NCBI GenBank assembly: GCA_964483805.1
Contig: CAZADH010000158.1
Span: 1-13,672 of the forward strand
Length of the DNA: 13,672 nt
Direction: 5' to 3'
Source: CAZADH01 sp964483805
GTDB lineage: Bacteria; Muiribacteriota; Ozemobacteria; Ozemobacterales; Ozemobacteraceae
The translations under genes were made by a program, and so were the position numbers. The notes under the pieces are model-generated. The model saw only the letters and a program-made list of their open reading frames with translations. It was not told the DNA's origin and did no database searches. This document shows, in pieces, positions 12,486 to 13,672 of this stretch (positions are counted from its first letter, which is position 1; each line of letters opens with the position of its first letter).

Positions 12486-12689
12486 ATGAAATCCGTTCGC
12501 ATCGAATTCACCGGCCCGGGTTCTGAAAAGATCGCCCAGAAATTCTACTCGTATCTTGTCGATGGCGGCCTCGAAGACCATCTGATCGAGACCCTCGCCA
12601 CCAAAGACACGACCCTCGAAATCGCCGACTGCAACAACGATGAGCTGGCGGTGTTGTTCCAGTGCCGCGAGATCCGCGCCAAGAAGTAG
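12486..12689 (+). CDS. Small unknown protein, 67 residues
   Basis: A short acidic-to-neutral soluble protein I do not recognise. It reads MKSVRIEFTGPGSEKIAQKF, then YSYLVDGGLEDHLIETLATK, TTLEIADCNNDELAVLFQCR and a basic end EIRAKK. The pattern of strand, helix, strand and helix suggests a small alpha/beta fold with two cysteines in the second half. It is preceded by a clear promoter and an ideal Shine-Dalgarno site, so expression is likely. The in-frame ATG at 12351 lies before the terminator and promoter and is not used. It sits alone between the sigma-factor operon and the ATPase gene. Confidence 0.75.
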   Translation: MKSVRIEFTGPGSEKIAQKFYSYLVDGGLEDHLIETLATKDTTLEIADCNNDELAVLFQCREIRAKK

Positions 12690-13010
12690 CACCAACGACC
12701 GGTGCCGGATGACCGTAGCGCCCGGGTTTCGGGGTCTTGAACCAGCACGCCGATTCCTGGGCGCGACATCCCGGTGCGCGGTGACTTCCCCCCGCCGAAC
12801 GGCAACGCACAACCTCGGGTTCAAGAGAAATCGGGCAGATCCTTTGGTCTGCGATTACCCTGGGTTCGCGATCTTCTCGTGTACGCTTGCCCCCACAAGC
12901 CTGTCGAGGGGCACACAGACAGACGCTCTCGCGCCCGACCCCAGGGGCACGGCATACCTGACCCGACCCCGCGGAAACAGCCCAACGAATGCTGCCACGA
13001 AACGGTCGCC
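12690..13010. other. Intergenic stretch without recognised gene
   Basis: I see no convincing coding sequence in either direction, and the frames present have no protein-like pattern. A few short dyads occur (GCACC/GGTGC at the start; GCAGA/TCTGC near 12836-12853), but none forms a clear terminator, riboswitch or tRNA. Part of it may be the 3' untranslated region of the small gene. Confidence 0.5.
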
Positions 13011-13039
13011 TTGAATCGAGACCGGATGCGGGTTAGAAT
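13011..13039 (+). promoter_or_regulatory. Promoter for the PilB/GspE gene, nearly leaderless
   Basis: TTGAAT (13011-13016) and TAGAAT (13034-13039) are 17 bases apart. Transcription would start near 13045-13047 and the ATG is at 13049, leaving a leader of only a few bases. No Shine-Dalgarno sequence lies between the -10 box and the ATG, so leaderless initiation is likely. Confidence 0.65.
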
Positions 13040-13048
13040 ACACTCATT

Positions 13049-13672
13049 ATGAAACGCATCGGCGACACACTGACCGACCTGGGGTGGGTCACGCCCGATC
13101 AGCTCGACGACGCGCTCAAGCGCGTCAAAGAACGTGGCGGTCGACTCGGCGAAGCCCTGATCGACATGAACCTGATCACCGAGTCGAATCTGCTCGAGGT
13201 GCTGACCCGACAGCTCGGCATCCCGAACATCCCCGACGACGAGCTTCTCGTCGACCCCACGGTGATTCACGAGATCCCCTACGCGCTGGCCAAGAAGTAC
13301 AATCTCATGCCGTTGCATCTCGATCATGGCCGCCTCGTGGTCGCCACCTCCGACCCGCTCAACGTATCGGTGATCGACGACCTCGAGAATCGCATCCAGA
13401 AGCCGATTTCGCTGGTGCTCGCCAGTTCGCGTCGCATCGCCGCGATCATCGAGCAGTATTATTCCGGCGCCGAGTCGGTGCAAGAAACCCTGCAGCAGGT
13501 GCAGGAGGTCGAGGGCGAGAAGCTGCTCGCCAGCATCGAATCCGACGATGCCTCGGTGCAAGACACCCCGGTGGTCAAGTTCACCAACCTGATCATCCAA
13601 AAGGCCGTCAAAGAGGGCGCCTCCGACATCCACATCGAGGTCGACACCGTCGATTTCCAGGTGCGATCTCGT
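13049..13672 (+). CDS. PilB/GspE-type assembly ATPase, 3' end outside window
   Basis: The first 208 residues of an ATPase that powers type IV pilus assembly or type II secretion at the inner-membrane base. Residues 1-150 are the N-terminal MshEN/GspE-N domain: GDTLTDLGWVTPDQLDDAL, RGGRLGEALIDMNLITESNL, LTRQLGIPNIPDDEL, then a second unit with LMPLHLDHGRLVVATSDPLN and QYYSG. A short acidic linker leads to VVKFTNLIIQKAVKEGASDI, HIE, the start of the catalytic N2 domain. Walker A and B lie beyond the edge. PilB and GspE cannot be separated from this part. After SDIHIE the usual P-x-x-x-x-x-x-V-R-x-R reads VDTVDFQVRSR, a mild variant. The start at 13049 fits the family's N-terminus and the promoter. 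Confidence 0.9.
   Translation, partial: MKRIGDTLTDLGWVTPDQLDDALKRVKERGGRLGEALIDMNLITESNLLEVLTRQLGIPNIPDDELLVDPTVIHEIPYALAKKYNLMPLHLDHGRLVVATSDPLNVSVIDDLENRIQKPISLVLASSRRIAAIIEQYYSGAESVQETLQQVQEVEGEKLLASIESDDASVQDTPVVKFTNLIIQKAVKEGASDIHIEVDTVDFQVRSR

Noticed and set aside
12810..12900. tRNA-like GGTTCAAGA and GGTTCGCGA segments
   Set aside because: The flanking bases do not pair into a T-arm and no acceptor or anticodon stem can be drawn.
12821..13633. 270-codon open frame antisense to the PilB/GspE gene
   Set aside because: The plus strand carries unmistakable MshEN and SDIHIE sequence; the antisense frame is a shadow.

Overview
The window is a draft piece (one 100-N gap) of a GC-rich bacterial chromosome. 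A lipoprotein signal peptide next to an Lgt-like enzyme, a secreted cyclophilin, MurB, and the start of a PilB/GspE-type secretion or pilus ATPase point to a free-living, probably diderm bacterium that makes peptidoglycan. I cannot place it in a phylum from this sequence. TGA is an ordinary stop codon throughout.

Left region, 1-3331, is accessory DNA. It opens inside a P4-type tyrosine integrase. After it comes a run of eight small same-strand genes. Seven of the eight genes are joined in ATGA/GTGA four-base overlaps (starts at 1406, 2339, 2596, 2781 and 3044), and the other two joints are 40 and 3 bases. Contents, in order: a DUF4160 protein, a DUF2442-HTH protein, a short HicB-like protein, a second DUF4160 gene broken by two in-frame TGA codons, a second DUF2442 protein, a protein resembling only the C-terminal half of HicB, a ribbon-helix-helix-like protein, and an unknown basic protein. 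A sigma70-like promoter with a 6-3-6 palindrome inside its spacer drives the run and leaves almost no leader. These families resemble toxin-antitoxin parts, but I see no classical toxin.

Middle region, 3316-7838. An atypical Lgt-like membrane protein on the minus strand faces away from a very large lipoprotein gene on the plus strand. The lipoprotein (about 1130 residues if intact) has a lipobox, two carboxypeptidase-regulatory-like folds, InlB/Flg_new-type repeats and a DUF2135-like C-terminus. As given it is split by a +1 shift at a run of eight C. It is also interrupted by the assembly gap, which falls inside near-identical 213-bp repeats.

Region 7839-8369 is mostly decayed: a probable transposase C-terminal remnant on the minus strand and a doubtful short plus-strand reading frame.

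Right region, 8370-13672, looks like ordinary chromosome, all on the plus strand: a secreted cyclophilin, murB, an ECF sigma factor with its overlapping anti-sigma factor and a secreted Gly/Pro-rich TPR protein, a small unknown protein, and the first 208 codons of a PilB/GspE ATPase. Promoters and hairpin terminators separate most of these units. The ATPase gene, like the first gene of the small-gene run, appears to be transcribed with almost no 5' leader.
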